A stretch of 49,831 nucleotides of DNA from Halothiobacillus sp. (GCA_018623495.1 JAAZVP010000017.1:1-49831), one strand, 5' to 3'; positions 14,109 to 24,169 are shown, counted from the first letter of the stretch. A program made the numbers and translations. The notes: a model not told the origin generated them from the letters alone.

Positions 14109-16742
14109 ATGGACACCCAAGAGAGAACGGCCTGGCACACCCGCGGGATCGACGCGGTCGTCGCGGCCCTGGCGACGGACCTCGAGCAGGGGCTCGGCGA
14201 GGCGGATGCGGCCGGCCGCCTGGCGAGCCACGGCGCCAACGCCATCCGCGAGGGCCGCCGGCGGGGGCTGCTCCCCATGTTCGCCGGCCAGTTCCGGGAT
14301 TTCCTGGTCGCCATCCTGCTGGTCGCGGCCGCCGTCTCCGGGGCCGTGGGGGAGGTCGCCGATGCGATCACCATCCTGGTGATCGTCGCCCTCAATGCCG
14401 TCATCGGCACCATCCAGGAGTACCGCGCCGAGAAGGCCGTGGCCGCCCTCAGGCAGATGGCCGCGCCCTCGGCCCGGGTGCGCCGGGAGGGCGGGCTCCG
14501 CGAGATCCCCGCCTCCGAGCTGGTACCCGGGGACGTGGTCCTCCTCGAGGCGGGCAACGGGGTGCCCGCCGACCTGCGGCTGGTGGAGACCCGCGACCTG
14601 CGCGTGGACGAGTCGGCCCTGACCGGCGAGTCGCAGGTGGTCGCCAAGCTCACCCATGCCCTGGAGGATCCCGGGGCAGTCATCGGCGACCGGCTGAACA
14701 TGGCCTACAGGGGGACCCTGGTGGCCCACGGACGCGGCCTCGGGGTGGTCGTGGAGACGGGCATGGACACCGAGCTGGGGCGGATCGCCGCCATGCTCGG
14801 GGGTGGCATCGGTCAGACGCCGCTGCAAAGGCGCCTGGCCCGCTTCGGCCGGCGGCTGGGCGGGGTGGTACTGGTCATCGCCGCCGTGCTGCTGGTGGCG
14901 GGCCTGGCCCGCGGCGAACCCCTGCTGCTGATGTTTCTCACGGCGGTGAGCCTGGCGGTGGCCGCCGTTCCCGAGGCCCTGCCGGCGGTGGTGACCATCG
15001 CGCTGGCGCTCGGGGCGCGGCGCATGAGCCGCCACCATGCCCTGATGCGCCGGCTGCCGGCGGTGGAGACCCTGGGCTCGGTGTCGGTGATCTGCGCCGA
15101 CAAGACCGGCACGCTGACCCAGAACCGCATGCGCCTGGAGCGCTACTGGCTGGGAGGCCGCCAGCGCGGCGCGGAGGAGGAGCCCGACCTCGATCACGCG
15201 GGGCTGCGCTTCGCCCAGGCACTGGCCCAGAGCAACGATGCCACCCGGGGTCGCGACGGCGGCTGGCAGGGCGATCCCACCGAGATCGCCCTGGTGGAGG
15301 CCGCCGAGGCATTCGGCATGGATCGCCGGGCGCTCGAGGCGGAATACCCCCGCGTCGGCGAGTTGCCCTTCGACGCCGACCGCAAGCGCATGACCACCCT
15401 GCATGCCGACGACGACCGCTACCTGGCCCTGGTGAAGGGGGCGCCGGAGGAACTGTTGCCGTGTTGCCGCGATCGCCTGGAGGGCGAGGGGGCCGTCGAG
15501 CTGGACCGGGCAGGGCTGATGGCCGAGGCCGAGTCCCTGGCCGACCAGGGGTACCGGGTGCTGGCCCTGGCCTGCCGGCACTTCGAGGTCGAGCCGGCAC
15601 TGACCGTCGAGGCCATCGAGACCGACCTCGGCCTGCTGGGCCTGGTCGCCCTGATCGACCCGCCGCGCGAAGCGGTCCCCGGCGCGGTGGCCGACTGCAT
15701 CGCCGCCGGCATCCGGCCGGTGATGATCACCGGCGACCACCCCGGGACCGCCCGGGCGATCGCCGGCCGGCTCGGCATTCCCGCGGACGACGGCGTGCTC
15801 ACCGGCCGCGAGCTGGGCACCATGGACGACGCGCGGCTCGCCGAGGTCGTGCCCGCGACCCGGGTCTTCGCCCGGGTGGCCCCGGAGCAGAAGCTGCGGA
15901 TCGTGGAGATCCTCCAGGCCCGGGGCGACTTCGTCGCCATGACCGGCGACGGGGTCAACGACGCGCCGGCGCTCAAGCGCGCCGATATCGGTGTCGCCAT
16001 GGGCGAGAAGGGGACCGACGTGGCCCGCGAGGCCGGCGACATGGTGCTGCTGGACGACAACTTCGCCTCCATCGTGCGCGCCGTGCGCGAGGGCCGGCGA
16101 ATCTACGACAACATCCGCAAGTTCATCCGCTATACCCTCACCAGCAACTTCGGCGAGATCCTCACCCTGTTTCTCGCGCCCTTGCTGGGCATGCCCCTGC
16201 CGCTGCTGCCCATCCAGATCCTGTGGATCAACCTGGTCACCGACGGCCTGCCGGGGCTGGCCCTGTCCGTGGAGCCCGGCGAACGGGGTTCCATGCACCG
16301 CCCGCCGCGGCCGCCGGAGGAGAGCGTGTTCGCGCGCGGGCTGTGGTGGCAGGTCCTGTTCATCGGCGCCCTGATCGGCGGCCTGTCGCTCCTTGCCCAG
16401 GCCTGGGCCATCGAGACCGGCTCCGAGCGCTGGCAGACCATGGTCTTCACCACGCTGACCCTGGCGCAGATGTTCAACGTGATGGGCATCCGCTCCGAGC
16501 GCGAATCCCTGTTCACCATCGGCATCCTCAGCAACCGATTCCTTTTCTGGGCGGTGCTCCTGACCGTGGGCCTGCAGCTGATGGTGATCTACACCCCCGC
16601 TTTCAACGCCATCTTCCACACCCGTCCGCTGACCGCGTCAGAACTGGCCATGTGCTTTGGCCTGGCATCGCTGGTGCTGGTGGCCTCCGAGCTGCAGAAG
16701 GCGATCCGCCGGGCGCGTCATCCCCTCGTTCAGGCCACGTGA
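14109..16742 (+). CDS. P2A-type cation-transporting ATPase (Ca2+-like)
   Basis: An 877-residue P-type ATPase. The phosphorylated aspartate is D331 in DKTGTLT; the actuator motif TGES is at 172-175 and the hinge [15 protein letters not shown] near 600. M4 has [10 protein letters not shown] (about 285-294), M5 TSNFGEI and M6 [13 protein letters not shown]. These match the ion-binding residues of SERCA/PMR1-type calcium pumps at M4, M5 and M6. The M8 position that is glutamate in SERCA appears to be glutamine (TLAQMFN), so one of the two calcium sites may be absent. The ion could be Ca2+ or Mn2+. Ten membrane segments are expected. It stands alone, 80 bp after uup and 53 bp before trmJ. Confidence 0.9.
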   Translation: MDTQERTAWHTRGIDAVVAALATDLEQGLGEADAAGRLASHGANAIREGRRRGLLPMFAGQFRDFLVAILLVAAAVSGAVGEVADAITILVIVALNAVIGTIQEYRAEKAVAALRQMAAPSARVRREGGLREIPASELVPGDVVLLEAGNGVPADLRLVETRDLRVDESALTGESQVVAKLTHALEDPGAVIGDRLNMAYRGTLVAHGRGLGVVVETGMDTELGRIAAMLGGGIGQTPLQRRLARFGRRLGGVVLVIAAVLLVAGLARGEPLLLMFLTAVSLAVAAVPEALPAVVTIALALGARRMSRHHALMRRLPAVETLGSVSVICADKTGTLTQNRMRLERYWLGGRQRGAEEEPDLDHAGLRFAQALAQSNDATRGRDGGWQGDPTEIALVEAAEAFGMDRRALEAEYPRVGELPFDADRKRMTTLHADDDRYLALVKGAPEELLPCCRDRLEGEGAVELDRAGLMAEAESLADQGYRVLALACRHFEVEPALTVEAIETDLGLLGLVALIDPPREAVPGAVADCIAAGIRPVMITGDHPGTARAIAGRLGIPADDGVLTGRELGTMDDARLAEVVPATRVFARVAPEQKLRIVEILQARGDFVAMTGDGVNDAPALKRADIGVAMGEKGTDVAREAGDMVLLDDNFASIVRAVREGRRIYDNIRKFIRYTLTSNFGEILTLFLAPLLGMPLPLLPIQILWINLVTDGLPGLALSVEPGERGSMHRPPRPPEESVFARGLWWQVLFIGALIGGLSLLAQAWAIETGSERWQTMVFTTLTLAQMFNVMGIRSERESLFTIGILSNRFLFWAVLLTVGLQLMVIYTPAFNAIFHTRPLTASELAMCFGLASLVLVASELQKAIRRARHPLVQAT

Positions 16743-16795
16743 TAGGATTGCCCTGCCCACGCCCAGGCGGGGATCGGTCAACACAGGGGAATCGC

Positions 16796-17545
16796 GTGCT
16801 CGGCAATATCCGCGTCGTCCTGGTGGAAACCTTCCACCCCGGCAATATCGGTTCCGTGGCCCGGGCCATGAAGACCATGGGGCTGCACGACCTGGTGCTG
16901 GTGAGCCCCCGGGTGTTTCCCAGCGAGACCGCCACCCGGCTTGCGGTCGGTGCCGCGGACATCCTGGAAAGCGCCCGGGTCGTGGAGAGCCTGGCAGAGG
17001 CCATCGCCGACTGTCGGCTGGCGGTGGCGGCCAGCGCCCGGCGCCGGGGCCACGAGTGGCCGCTGCTGGACGCCGCCGGCTGCGGCAGGCAGATGGTGGC
17101 CGAGGCCCGGCAGGCCCCGGCGGCCCTGGTGTTCGGGCCCGAGCGGATGGGGCTGTCCAACGAACAGTTGCAGTCCTGTACCCACCGGGTGGAAATCGCC
17201 GCCAATCCCGAATACAGCTCGCTCAACCTGGCCGCCGCGGTACAGATACTGACCTACGAGATCCGCCAGGCCCACCTGGCCCTGGAAGGCAAGGGAAGCG
17301 GGGACGCGACGGGCGAGCTCCCGGAGTACCCGAGCAGCGAGGCCATGGAGCATTTCTACGCCCACCTCGAACAGACCCTGCGCGACACCGGCTTTCTCAT
17401 CCGCCAGCACCCGGGCGAGCTGATGGTGCGCCTGCGAAGGCTGTTCAACCGGGCCCGTCCCGAGGCCATGGAGCTCAACATCCTGCGCGGCATCCTCTCC
17501 TCGGTGCAGAAGGCCGCCGGGGTCCGCTCCCGGGACGATTCATGA
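16796..17545 (+). CDS. trmJ: tRNA (cytidine/uridine-2'-O-)-methyltransferase TrmJ
   Basis: A 249-residue SPOUT (trefoil-knot) methyltransferase that modifies the ribose of tRNA position 32. SpoU motifs are visible: HPGNIGSVARAMKTMG (about 14-29), LVFGPERMGLSNEQL (about 112-126) and the knot PEYSSLNLAAAVQIL (about 139-153). The extra C-terminal helical region (about 185-249) distinguishes TrmJ from the shorter TrmL. The GTG at 16796 follows AGGGGA. Downstream lies the 80-bp promoter region of the PstS-like gene. Confidence 0.93.
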   Translation: MLGNIRVVLVETFHPGNIGSVARAMKTMGLHDLVLVSPRVFPSETATRLAVGAADILESARVVESLAEAIADCRLAVAASARRRGHEWPLLDAAGCGRQMVAEARQAPAALVFGPERMGLSNEQLQSCTHRVEIAANPEYSSLNLAAAVQILTYEIRQAHLALEGKGSGDATGELPEYPSSEAMEHFYAHLEQTLRDTGFLIRQHPGELMVRLRRLFNRARPEAMELNILRGILSSVQKAAGVRSRDDS

Positions 17546-17625
17546 CCGCATAAACCGATTTGTTCCGGGCACCGGTCGGGGCGGCGTTACACTCCCGTCA
17601 TTCGCAACCAATCGGAGGAAGGCCC

Positions 17626-18504
17626 ATGCGGCGAAACATCCACCGGTCGCTGGCCGCCGTCCTGGCGCTGCTGGCAGGAATGGCGGCGCCAATGCAGGTT
17701 GCCGCGGCCGACAAGGAACTCGACTGGGGCGGCTGCGGGATCACCAAGAAGGCCTTCATGGCCGAGCTGGCGTCGGCCTACGAGCAGGAGACCGGCGTCC
17801 ACATCAATCTCCAGGGCGGCGGGGCCACCTTCGGCATCCGCGGCGTGGCGGACAAGGAAATCGACATGGGCGGTTCCTGCCGGATGCCCCTGCCCATGAG
17901 CGATCCCCGCGAGGACCGGGTGGCCGTCCATCCCGTGGCCTGGGATGCCCTGACGGTCATCGTCCACCCGGACAACCCCGTGGACCACATCACCAGTGAC
18001 CGCCTGCGGCGGGTCTATCTCGGCGAGATCACCAACTGGCGCGAGCTGGGTGGCCCGGATGCCCCCATCGAGCTCTACGTGCGCAACAGCCCCATTTCCG
18101 GGGTCGGCTTCGCCCTGCGCCAGTACTTGTTCGAGGACACCGGGGTGGAATTCGCCTCCGAGCGACGCGTCCCCTCGAGCGGCCCGCTGGAGGAGGCAGT
18201 GGAGTTCAACCGTTTCGCCATGGGCGTGACCGGCTACTCCAGTGCCCAGAAGCGCGACATCAAGATGCTCGAGCTCGACGGCCACGACCCGAACTTCGAG
18301 TCGATCAAGAACGGCAACTACAAGATGTACCGGCCGCTCTACCTGGTCACGCCACGCAACATGACACCGGTGGTGGACCACTTCGTGCGCTTCGCCCAGT
18401 CCCGCGAGGGCCGCGCCATCCTGCGCAAGGCCGGCACCGTCCCCTACCGCGACGCGCCCGAGCTCATGTCCAAGATGACCATCTACGGCTTCGGGACGTA
18501 CTGA
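17626..18504 (+). CDS. PstS-like phosphate/anion substrate-binding protein
   Basis: A 292-residue periplasmic binding protein of the PstS/PBP2 superfamily. Residues 1-27 are a Sec signal peptide ending AAA. The early GCGIT...QGGGATFGIRGV region and VAWDALTVIVHPDNPVD resemble the ligand-contacting segments of PstS-type proteins. The ATG at 17626 follows CGGAGGAAGG. A TTACACT sequence about 40 bp upstream could be a -10 element. No pstCAB permease genes are near. It may feed a transporter elsewhere, act as a scavenger or sensor, or bind another oxyanion. The gene is convergent with the decarboxylase gene, 19 bp apart. Confidence 0.8.
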   Translation: MRRNIHRSLAAVLALLAGMAAPMQVAAADKELDWGGCGITKKAFMAELASAYEQETGVHINLQGGGATFGIRGVADKEIDMGGSCRMPLPMSDPREDRVAVHPVAWDALTVIVHPDNPVDHITSDRLRRVYLGEITNWRELGGPDAPIELYVRNSPISGVGFALRQYLFEDTGVEFASERRVPSSGPLEEAVEFNRFAMGVTGYSSAQKRDIKMLELDGHDPNFESIKNGNYKMYRPLYLVTPRNMTPVVDHFVRFAQSREGRAILRKAGTVPYRDAPELMSKMTIYGFGTY

Positions 18505-18523
18505 AGCCCGAAGCCCGGCGCGG

Positions 18524-19744
18524 TCAGACCAGCCGCTCGACCGGGGCGGGGTGGGAGAGGAACTGCTGGGGACTGGCCGTGGCGCCGTAGGCGCCGGACT
18601 GGAACACCGCGAGGACATCCCCCGGCCCGGCCCAGGGCAGCTCGACGCCCTTGCCGACGATATCCAGCGGGGTACACAGCGGGCCATGGATGTCGACGGT
18701 CTCGACCGGTCCCTCCAGGCGGTCGGCGAGTGCCAGGAAGTAGTTCTTGCGCAGGACCTGGCCGAGGTTGCCCGACAGGGCGAGGTGGTGATGCATGCCG
18801 CCGTCGGTGACCAGGATGGTGTGTCCCCGGGAGACCTTCCGGTCCACGACCCGGGTGAGATAGACGCCCGCCTCGCCCACCAGGAAGCGTCCCAGCTCCA
18901 TCACGATGCGGGTGTCGGCGAGCCAGTCGGCATGCCGCTCGATCAGATGCCGGAGAGGATTCCCCACGGCTTCCGGTTCCAGCGGCGCCTGGCCGGGGAA
19001 ATAGGGGATACCCAGGCCGCCGCCCAGGTTGAATTCGGGCAGGCTGCGCCCGTTTTCCTCCACCAGGCGCCGTCCCAGCTCGAAGGTCGCGTCGAGGGCC
19101 TCGGCGATGGCCCCGGCATCGAGGTTCTGCGAGCCCGCGAAGACGTGGATGCCGGCGAATTCGAGTTCGAGCCGCTCGACCAGGCCGAGGGCGGCCCCGG
19201 CGCGCTCGGCGTCGATGCCGAAGGGCTGCGGGCCGCCCCCCATCTGCATGCCGGAGGCCTTGAGGACGAAATCGGGGTTGAGGCGCAGGGCGACCCGTGG
19301 TCGGCGGCCGAGCCCGGCACCGATGCGGTGGATGCGCAGGATCTCGCCCTCGGACTCGGCGTTGAAGGCGATCCCCGCGCGGATGCCCGCGGCGATCTCG
19401 GCATCGCGCTTGCCGGGTCCGGCAAAGCTCACCGGTTGCCCGGGACGGCGGTGGGGGAGGACGCGTTCCAGCTCCCCGGCCGAGGCCACGTCGAACCCGT
19501 CCACGAGTCCGGCGAGGTGGGCGAGCAGGGGGCCGAAGGGATTGGCCTTGACCGCGTAGTGGAGCGCGACGCGTTCGGGCAGGGCGGCCCGCAACCGGTC
19601 CACCCGCCGCGCCACCATCTGCCGGTCGTAGACGAAGGCCGGCGTGCCCAGCGCGTCGGCCCAGTCGACCGCGGGCCGCCCGCCGATCCACAGGCGGTTG
19701 TCGGCCTGCCGGAAACGGGTCCGGGGGTGGAAGGCCCGGGTCAT
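18524..19744 (-). CDS. PLP-dependent decarboxylase, exosortase A-associated type
   Basis: A 406-residue fold-III (alanine racemase/LysA-like) decarboxylase. The PLP lysine is K66 in HYAVKANP. The phosphate-binding glycine loop is GGGLGIPY (about 258-265), and the C-terminal active-site region includes GPLCTPLD. It resembles diaminopimelate/ornithine decarboxylases but has the features of the family found with exosortase A loci, where it pairs with an AMP ligase. Its start (ATG at 19744) overlaps the ligase stop in ATGA, so the two are translationally coupled. Substrate unknown; the housekeeping LysA role is an alternative, less likely given its partner. Confidence 0.82.
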   Translation of the reverse strand: MTRAFHPRTRFRQADNRLWIGGRPAVDWADALGTPAFVYDRQMVARRVDRLRAALPERVALHYAVKANPFGPLLAHLAGLVDGFDVASAGELERVLPHRRPGQPVSFAGPGKRDAEIAAGIRAGIAFNAESEGEILRIHRIGAGLGRRPRVALRLNPDFVLKASGMQMGGGPQPFGIDAERAGAALGLVERLELEFAGIHVFAGSQNLDAGAIAEALDATFELGRRLVEENGRSLPEFNLGGGLGIPYFPGQAPLEPEAVGNPLRHLIERHADWLADTRIVMELGRFLVGEAGVYLTRVVDRKVSRGHTILVTDGGMHHHLALSGNLGQVLRKNYFLALADRLEGPVETVDIHGPLCTPLDIVGKGVELPWAGPGDVLAVFQSGAYGATASPQQFLSHPAPVERLV

Positions 19745-21330
19745 GATGCCGGGCCTTCCCCGCCGTGCCCGGCCCGCAGGCGGTGGCGGTCGATCTTGCC
19801 GTGGTGGGTGTGGGGCAGCGAGTCCAGCACGCGGATCTCGCGGGGCTGCATGTAGTTGGGCAGCTGTTCGCGGCAGACCGCGCGCAGGGCCGCCTCGACC
19901 TCCGCCTCGCCGGTGGCCGGCTGGACGGCCAGGGCGATGGCCTCGCCGTTGACCGGATCGGGCACGCCGTAGGCCGCCGCCTCGCGCACGTGCCCGCTGG
20001 CGTAGACGGGTTCCTCGATCTCGGCCGGGCTCACCCGGTAGCCGCTGGCCTTGATCATGTCGTCGTCGCGGCCGAGGAAGTACAGGTAGCCCTCGGCGTC
20101 GCGCCGGACCCGGTCGCCGGACCACACGGCGACCTCGGGCAGCGGCGTGCGCGAGAGGGCGGCGGGCAGGGGCCGGAAGCGCTCGGCGGTCCGCGCCGGG
20201 TCGCCCCAGTAGCCCCGGGCCACGTGGCAGCCGCGGTGGACCAGCTCGCCCGGTTCGCCGTCGGCGCAGGGCTCGCCGTCGGCATTGACCACCAGGACCT
20301 CGGCACCGGGAATGGGACGGCCGATGGAATCGGGCCGGCGATCCACCTCCGCGGGGGGCAGGTAGGTGGAGCGGAAGGCCTCGGTGAGCCCGTACATCAG
20401 GTAGAGATCGGTGTTGGGCAGGCGCGCCCGCAGGTCGCGGACCAGGGCGGGGGCGAGCGTGCCCCCGGAATTGGTGATGTAGCGCAGCCGGCCGTCGAAG
20501 GCCCCCAGCCAGTCCTGGGCGGCGAGCTGGTGCCAGAGCGTGGGCACCCCGGCAAGGCCGGTGATGGCCTCGTCCTCCAGGGCGCGGCGGACGTCGGTGG
20601 GCAACAGGTAGTCCCGCAGCACCGCGGTGGCCCCGGCCCGGAAGGCGGTGGTTACCTGGCTCAGCCCGTAATCGAAGGACAGCGGCAGCAGGCAGAGGAT
20701 CCGGTCCCCCGGTTCGTTGCCCAGGTAGTCGATGACGCTCTCCGCCCCGCTGACCAGGTTGGCATGGGTCAGCACCACGCCCTTGGGGCGGCCGGTGCTG
20801 CCGGAGGTGTAGAGGATGGCCGCGGGGTCCTGGTCGATCACCGGCGCGGGGGCGGGCACGTCGCCGGTCCCGGCGAGCTCCGTCCAGGCGACCCATTCCG
20901 GGGCGCGATGATCGGTGGCCGGGGCCGGTGTCTCGTCCTCCAGCGTGACCAGCCAGCGCAGGTCGTGGCAGTCGGCGAGATCCCCGGCCAGCTCCTCGGC
21001 CCGCGCGCGGGTGGTCACCAGCAGCCGGACGCCGCAGTCGCGCAGGATGTGGCGTACCTGGCGGGGTTTCAGGACCGGGTTGACGGGCACGAAGATCGCC
21101 CCGGCGCGGCTGGCGGCCAGCAGGGCCACCACCGCCGCGTTCACCTTGGGCAGCATCACCGCCACGCGCTCGCCGCGCTGCACGCCCAGCCGGGCCAGCC
21201 CCGCGGCCACGCGGGCGACACGGCGATCCAGCTCGGCATAGTCCAGGCGCTCGTGCTTGTCGACCAGGGCCTCGGCCCCGGGCCGGGCGTCGGCGACGAA
21301 CCCCGGGAGTTCGTGGATCAGTCTCGGCAT
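19741..21330 (-). CDS. AMP-forming acyl-CoA/acyl-ACP ligase, exosortase A-associated type
   Basis: A 529-residue member of the ANL adenylate-forming superfamily. The P-loop motif YTSGSTGRPKGVVLTH lies near residue 170. A middle motif, YGLTEAFRSTYLP, occurs near 310. The adenylate-binding and hinge sequences GDRVRRDAEGYLYFLGRDDDM lead to the C-terminal lysine region ending GKIDRHRL. It activates a carboxylic acid as acyl-AMP and transfers it to CoA or a carrier thiol. The ATG at 21330 is used; another ATG nine bases upstream is equally possible, and neither has a strong ribosome site. It is first of a two-gene operon with the decarboxylase. The acyl carrier protein at 11.8 kb is a possible acceptor. 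Confidence 0.83.
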   Translation of the reverse strand: MPRLIHELPGFVADARPGAEALVDKHERLDYAELDRRVARVAAGLARLGVQRGERVAVMLPKVNAAVVALLAASRAGAIFVPVNPVLKPRQVRHILRDCGVRLLVTTRARAEELAGDLADCHDLRWLVTLEDETPAPATDHRAPEWVAWTELAGTGDVPAPAPVIDQDPAAILYTSGSTGRPKGVVLTHANLVSGAESVIDYLGNEPGDRILCLLPLSFDYGLSQVTTAFRAGATAVLRDYLLPTDVRRALEDEAITGLAGVPTLWHQLAAQDWLGAFDGRLRYITNSGGTLAPALVRDLRARLPNTDLYLMYGLTEAFRSTYLPPAEVDRRPDSIGRPIPGAEVLVVNADGEPCADGEPGELVHRGCHVARGYWGDPARTAERFRPLPAALSRTPLPEVAVWSGDRVRRDAEGYLYFLGRDDDMIKASGYRVSPAEIEEPVYASGHVREAAAYGVPDPVNGEAIALAVQPATGEAEVEAALRAVCREQLPNYMQPREIRVLDSLPHTHHGKIDRHRLRAGHGGEGPAS

Positions 21331-21351
21331 GGGCGGCATTGTAACCGAGAG

Positions 21352-21382
21352 CGGGGGCGGGCGCGGCAGACCCCCGCCCCCG
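21352..21382 (-). terminator. 10-bp perfect inverted repeat between DUF3817 and ligase genes
   Basis: CGGGGGCGGG (21352-21361) pairs exactly with CCCGCCCCCG (21373-21382) across an 11-base loop. It sits between the stop of the DUF3817 gene and the start of the ligase gene on the same strand. There is no T-run on either side, so it is a possible stalling or Rho-assisted site rather than a classic terminator. The adjoining CCCCCGGGGAGAGGG resembles the core of the repeats at the left edge of the window. Confidence 0.45.
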
Positions 21383-21398
21383 GGGAGAGGGACGGGCC

Positions 21399-21689
21399 TC
21401 AGGCGTAGACCTTCTTGAGCTGGTGGTCGGCGATGAAGGCGCCCAGGGGAAAGAGCGAGGCGACGAACATCATCAGGCCGTGTACGGGTCGCAGGCCGCC
21501 CCGCGTGACGGCGAGTGCCAGGTTGACCAGCAGCCAGAGGAAGAGGACACCGTGCAGCGGGCCGAGCACGGAGACGGCGACGGGCATGCCGGCCAGGTAC
21601 TTGAGGGGCAGGCCGAGGGCGAACAGGGCGAGCAGGGCGACACCGTCCAGCAGGGCGGCGATGTAGAGTCGGCGGATGTGCGGGTTCAT
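21399..21689 (-). CDS. DUF3817 family small membrane protein
   Basis: A 96-residue integral membrane protein with three predicted hydrophobic helices (about 10-28, 38-63 and 70-87). The GPLHGVLFLWLLVNL segment is characteristic of DUF3817 proteins. Function is unknown. It has its own divergent region with aroC (176 bp) and lies 68 bp upstream of the ligase gene. The basic start MNPHIRRLY suggests a cytoplasmic N-terminus. No catalytic motif is visible. Confidence 0.82.
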   Translation of the reverse strand: MNPHIRRLYIAALLDGVALLALFALGLPLKYLAGMPVAVSVLGPLHGVLFLWLLVNLALAVTRGGLRPVHGLMMFVASLFPLGAFIADHQLKKVYA

Positions 21690-21808
21690 GGCGAGTCCTC
21701 GGGTTGCGTGTTTCTGGATAATCCCATCTTATGCGGCATCAGTAAACCGGAATCGTTCGCATTGGCCGGTCGCGCGCGCGGGTATCGGCCGGTCGGCCGC
21801 CCTCCCGG

Positions 21809-21837
21809 CTGCCGGGCCGGGGACAAGCTGTTAGAAT
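21809..21837 (+). promoter_or_regulatory. possible sigma-70 promoter for aroC
   Basis: The -10 element TAGAAT (21832-21837) matches five of six consensus bases. CTGCCG (21809-21814), 17 bp upstream, is a weak -35. The aroC start follows 28 bp downstream behind GGTGAGG at 21854. No clear promoter for the divergent DUF3817 gene is seen in the same 176-bp gap. Confidence 0.45.
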
Positions 21838-21865
21838 CGCGCAATCCCAAGTCGGTGAGGCATCC

Positions 21866-22966
21866 ATGGCGGGCAATACCTTCGGCAAGCTGTTCACGGT
21901 GACCACCTTCGGCGAGAGCCATGGTCCGGCCCTCGGCGCGATCGTGGACGGCTGTCCGCCGGGCCTGGGGCTCACCGAGGAGGATCTCCAGCACGATCTC
22001 GACCGGCGCCGGCCGGGCACCAGCCGCCACACCACCCAGCGGCGCGAGCCCGACCGGGTACGGATCCTGTCCGGGGTGTTCGAGGGCGAGACCACCGGCA
22101 CGCCCATCGGGCTGCTGATCGAGAACGTCGACCAGCGTTCCAAGGACTATTCCGAGATCGCCGCCCGTTTCCGTCCCGGGCATGCCGACTACAGCTACCA
22201 GCAGAAGTACGGCCGGCGCGACTACCGTGGCGGCGGGCGCTCCTCGGCGCGGGAGACGGCCATGCGGGTGGCCGCCGGCGCCATCGCCCGCAAGTACCTG
22301 GCCAGCCAGGGCGTGCGCATCCGCGGCTACCTCTCCCAGCTGGGCCCCATCCGCCCGCAGCGCCATGTCTGGGAAGAGGTGGGCAACAACCCCTTCTTCT
22401 GCCCGGATCCCGACAAGGTGCCCGAGCTGGAATCGTTCATGGACGCCCTGCGAAAGTCCGGGGATTCCATCGGCGCCCGCGTCTCGGTGGTGGCCGAGGG
22501 CTGTCCGCCGGGGTGGGGGGAGCCGGTCTTCGACCGCCTGGATGCCGACCTCGCCAAGGCCCTGATGGGGATCAACGCCGTCAAGGGCGTGGAGATCGGC
22601 GACGGCTTCGGCTGCGTCGAGGCGCGGGGCACCGAGTTCCGCGACGAACTCACCCCCGAGGGCTTTCTCGCCAACCACGCCGGCGGGGTGCTGGGCGGGA
22701 TCAGCACCGGCCAGGACCTGGTGGCCCACATCGCCCTCAAGCCCACCTCCAGCATCCGCCTGCCCGGGCGCTCGGTGACCACCGAGGGCGAACCGGCGGA
22801 GGTGGTCACCAAGGGGCGCCACGACCCCTGCGTGGGCATCCGCGCCACGCCCATCGCCGAGGCGATGATGGCCCTGGTGCTGATGGATCACCTGCTGCGC
22901 CAGCGGGCGCAGAACGCGGACGTGGCGACCCCCACGCCCGTGATCCCCGCCGCCCCGGAGGATTGA
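21866..22966 (+). CDS. aroC: chorismate synthase
   Basis: A 366-residue enzyme that converts 5-enolpyruvylshikimate 3-phosphate to chorismate using reduced FMN, the last step of the shikimate pathway. Family signatures are visible: [18 protein letters not shown] (about 17-34) with a catalytic histidine, [19 protein letters not shown] (about 120-138) and the C-terminal [18 protein letters not shown] (about 315-332). Length is standard. It is followed after 7 bp by an MFS permease gene, so the two may be co-transcribed. Confidence 0.98.
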   Translation: MAGNTFGKLFTVTTFGESHGPALGAIVDGCPPGLGLTEEDLQHDLDRRRPGTSRHTTQRREPDRVRILSGVFEGETTGTPIGLLIENVDQRSKDYSEIAARFRPGHADYSYQQKYGRRDYRGGGRSSARETAMRVAAGAIARKYLASQGVRIRGYLSQLGPIRPQRHVWEEVGNNPFFCPDPDKVPELESFMDALRKSGDSIGARVSVVAEGCPPGWGEPVFDRLDADLAKALMGINAVKGVEIGDGFGCVEARGTEFRDELTPEGFLANHAGGVLGGISTGQDLVAHIALKPTSSIRLPGRSVTTEGEPAEVVTKGRHDPCVGIRATPIAEAMMALVLMDHLLRQRAQNADVATPTPVIPAAPED

Positions 22967-22973
22967 GGCCTCC

Positions 22974-24143
22974 ATGGTAGTCGACGCGAGGGTGCCGTAC
23001 TGGCGCCTCTCCGGCTTCTACTTCTTCTTCTTCGCCATCCTCGGGGCGATGATGCCCTACTGGGGTGTCTACCTGCGCCAGGAGGGCTTCGCCTCCGCCG
23101 AGATCGGCGCCCTGCTGGCGATCCTGGTCCTCACCAAGCTGATCGGGCCCAACACGCTGGGCTGGATCACCGACCACGTGGGCCAGCGCAGTCGCCTGAT
23201 CCGCGCCGCCAGCCTGCTGGCCTTCGTCACCTTCCCCGGCGTGTTTCTCGCCGACGGTTTCTGGAGCCTGGCGGCGGTGATGGTGGTGTTCTCGTTTTTC
23301 TGGAACGCCACCCTGCCGCAGTTCGAGGCCCTGACCATGAACCACCTGGGCCGCGACACCCACCGTTATTCCATGATCCGGCTATGGGGCTCGGTGGGTT
23401 TTATCGTCACGGTGGTGGGCATGGGCTGGCTGATGGACCTGTTCGGCCACGGCGCGATGCCCTGGGGCGTGATGGTGCTGTTTCTGGGGATCTTTCTCGC
23501 CAGCCTGGCGGCCCCCGACCACGACGGCCAGCGGCGCCAGCGGGCCTCGGGCTCGATCCTGGGGGTCCTGCGCCGGCCGGAGGTGATCGCGCTGTTCGCG
23601 GTCTGTTTCCTGATCCAGGCCAGCCACGGGCCGTACTACGCCTTCTTCTCCATCTACCTGGAGGACAACGGCTACAGCAAGGCGGCCACCGGCGGGCTCT
23701 GGGCGCTGGGCGTGGTCGCCGAGATCCTGGTCTTTCTGGTCATGCACCGGCTGATCCCGCGATTCGGTGCCTTTCGCCTGCTGCTGGTCACGCTCCTGCT
23801 CACCGGCCTGCGCTGGGTCCTGACCGCCTATTTCATCCAGTCCGTGCCGGTGCTGCTGTTCGCCCAGACGCTGCACGCCTTCAGCTTCGGCGTCTACCAC
23901 GCCGTGGCCATCGACCTGATCCACCGCTTCTTCACCGGCCCCCACCAGGGCCGCGGCCAGGCCCTCTATTCCAGCCTGAGTTTCGGCCTCGGCGGGGCGG
24001 CCGGCACCTACCTGAGCGGGCTGACCTGGGACGGCCTCGGCCCGGCGCTCACCTTCGACCTCGCCGCCGCCTTCGCCTTCGGCGGCGCGGTGATCGTGGC
24101 GACGATGATGCGCGGCGTGGACCGCACCCCCGGCCGGGAATAG
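22974..24143 (+). CDS. MFS transporter, phenylpropionate-permease-like
   Basis: A 389-residue, 12-helix membrane protein. It begins with a short YWRLSGFYFFFFAILGAMMPYWGVYL segment, the aromatic-rich first helix typical of the HcaT/phenylpropionate permease and LacY-like branch of the major facilitator superfamily. A cytoplasmic loop near residues 180-192 separates two six-helix halves, and a charged tail follows the last helix. Substrate cannot be read from the sequence; an aromatic acid would fit the family but is unproven. It is 7 bp behind aroC and convergent with hypE (26 bp apart). Confidence 0.85.
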   Translation: MVVDARVPYWRLSGFYFFFFAILGAMMPYWGVYLRQEGFASAEIGALLAILVLTKLIGPNTLGWITDHVGQRSRLIRAASLLAFVTFPGVFLADGFWSLAAVMVVFSFFWNATLPQFEALTMNHLGRDTHRYSMIRLWGSVGFIVTVVGMGWLMDLFGHGAMPWGVMVLFLGIFLASLAAPDHDGQRRQRASGSILGVLRRPEVIALFAVCFLIQASHGPYYAFFSIYLEDNGYSKAATGGLWALGVVAEILVFLVMHRLIPRFGAFRLLLVTLLLTGLRWVLTAYFIQSVPVLLFAQTLHAFSFGVYHAVAIDLIHRFFTGPHQGRGQALYSSLSFGLGGAAGTYLSGLTWDGLGPALTFDLAAAFAFGGAVIVATMMRGVDRTPGRE

Positions 24144-24169
24144 CCGGACCGGGACCGGCCCGGGGGCGG

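Noticed and set aside
17626-18504. Part of a pst phosphate ABC operon
   Set aside because: No permease or ATPase genes of a Pst system are adjacent; the downstream gene is convergent and unrelated.
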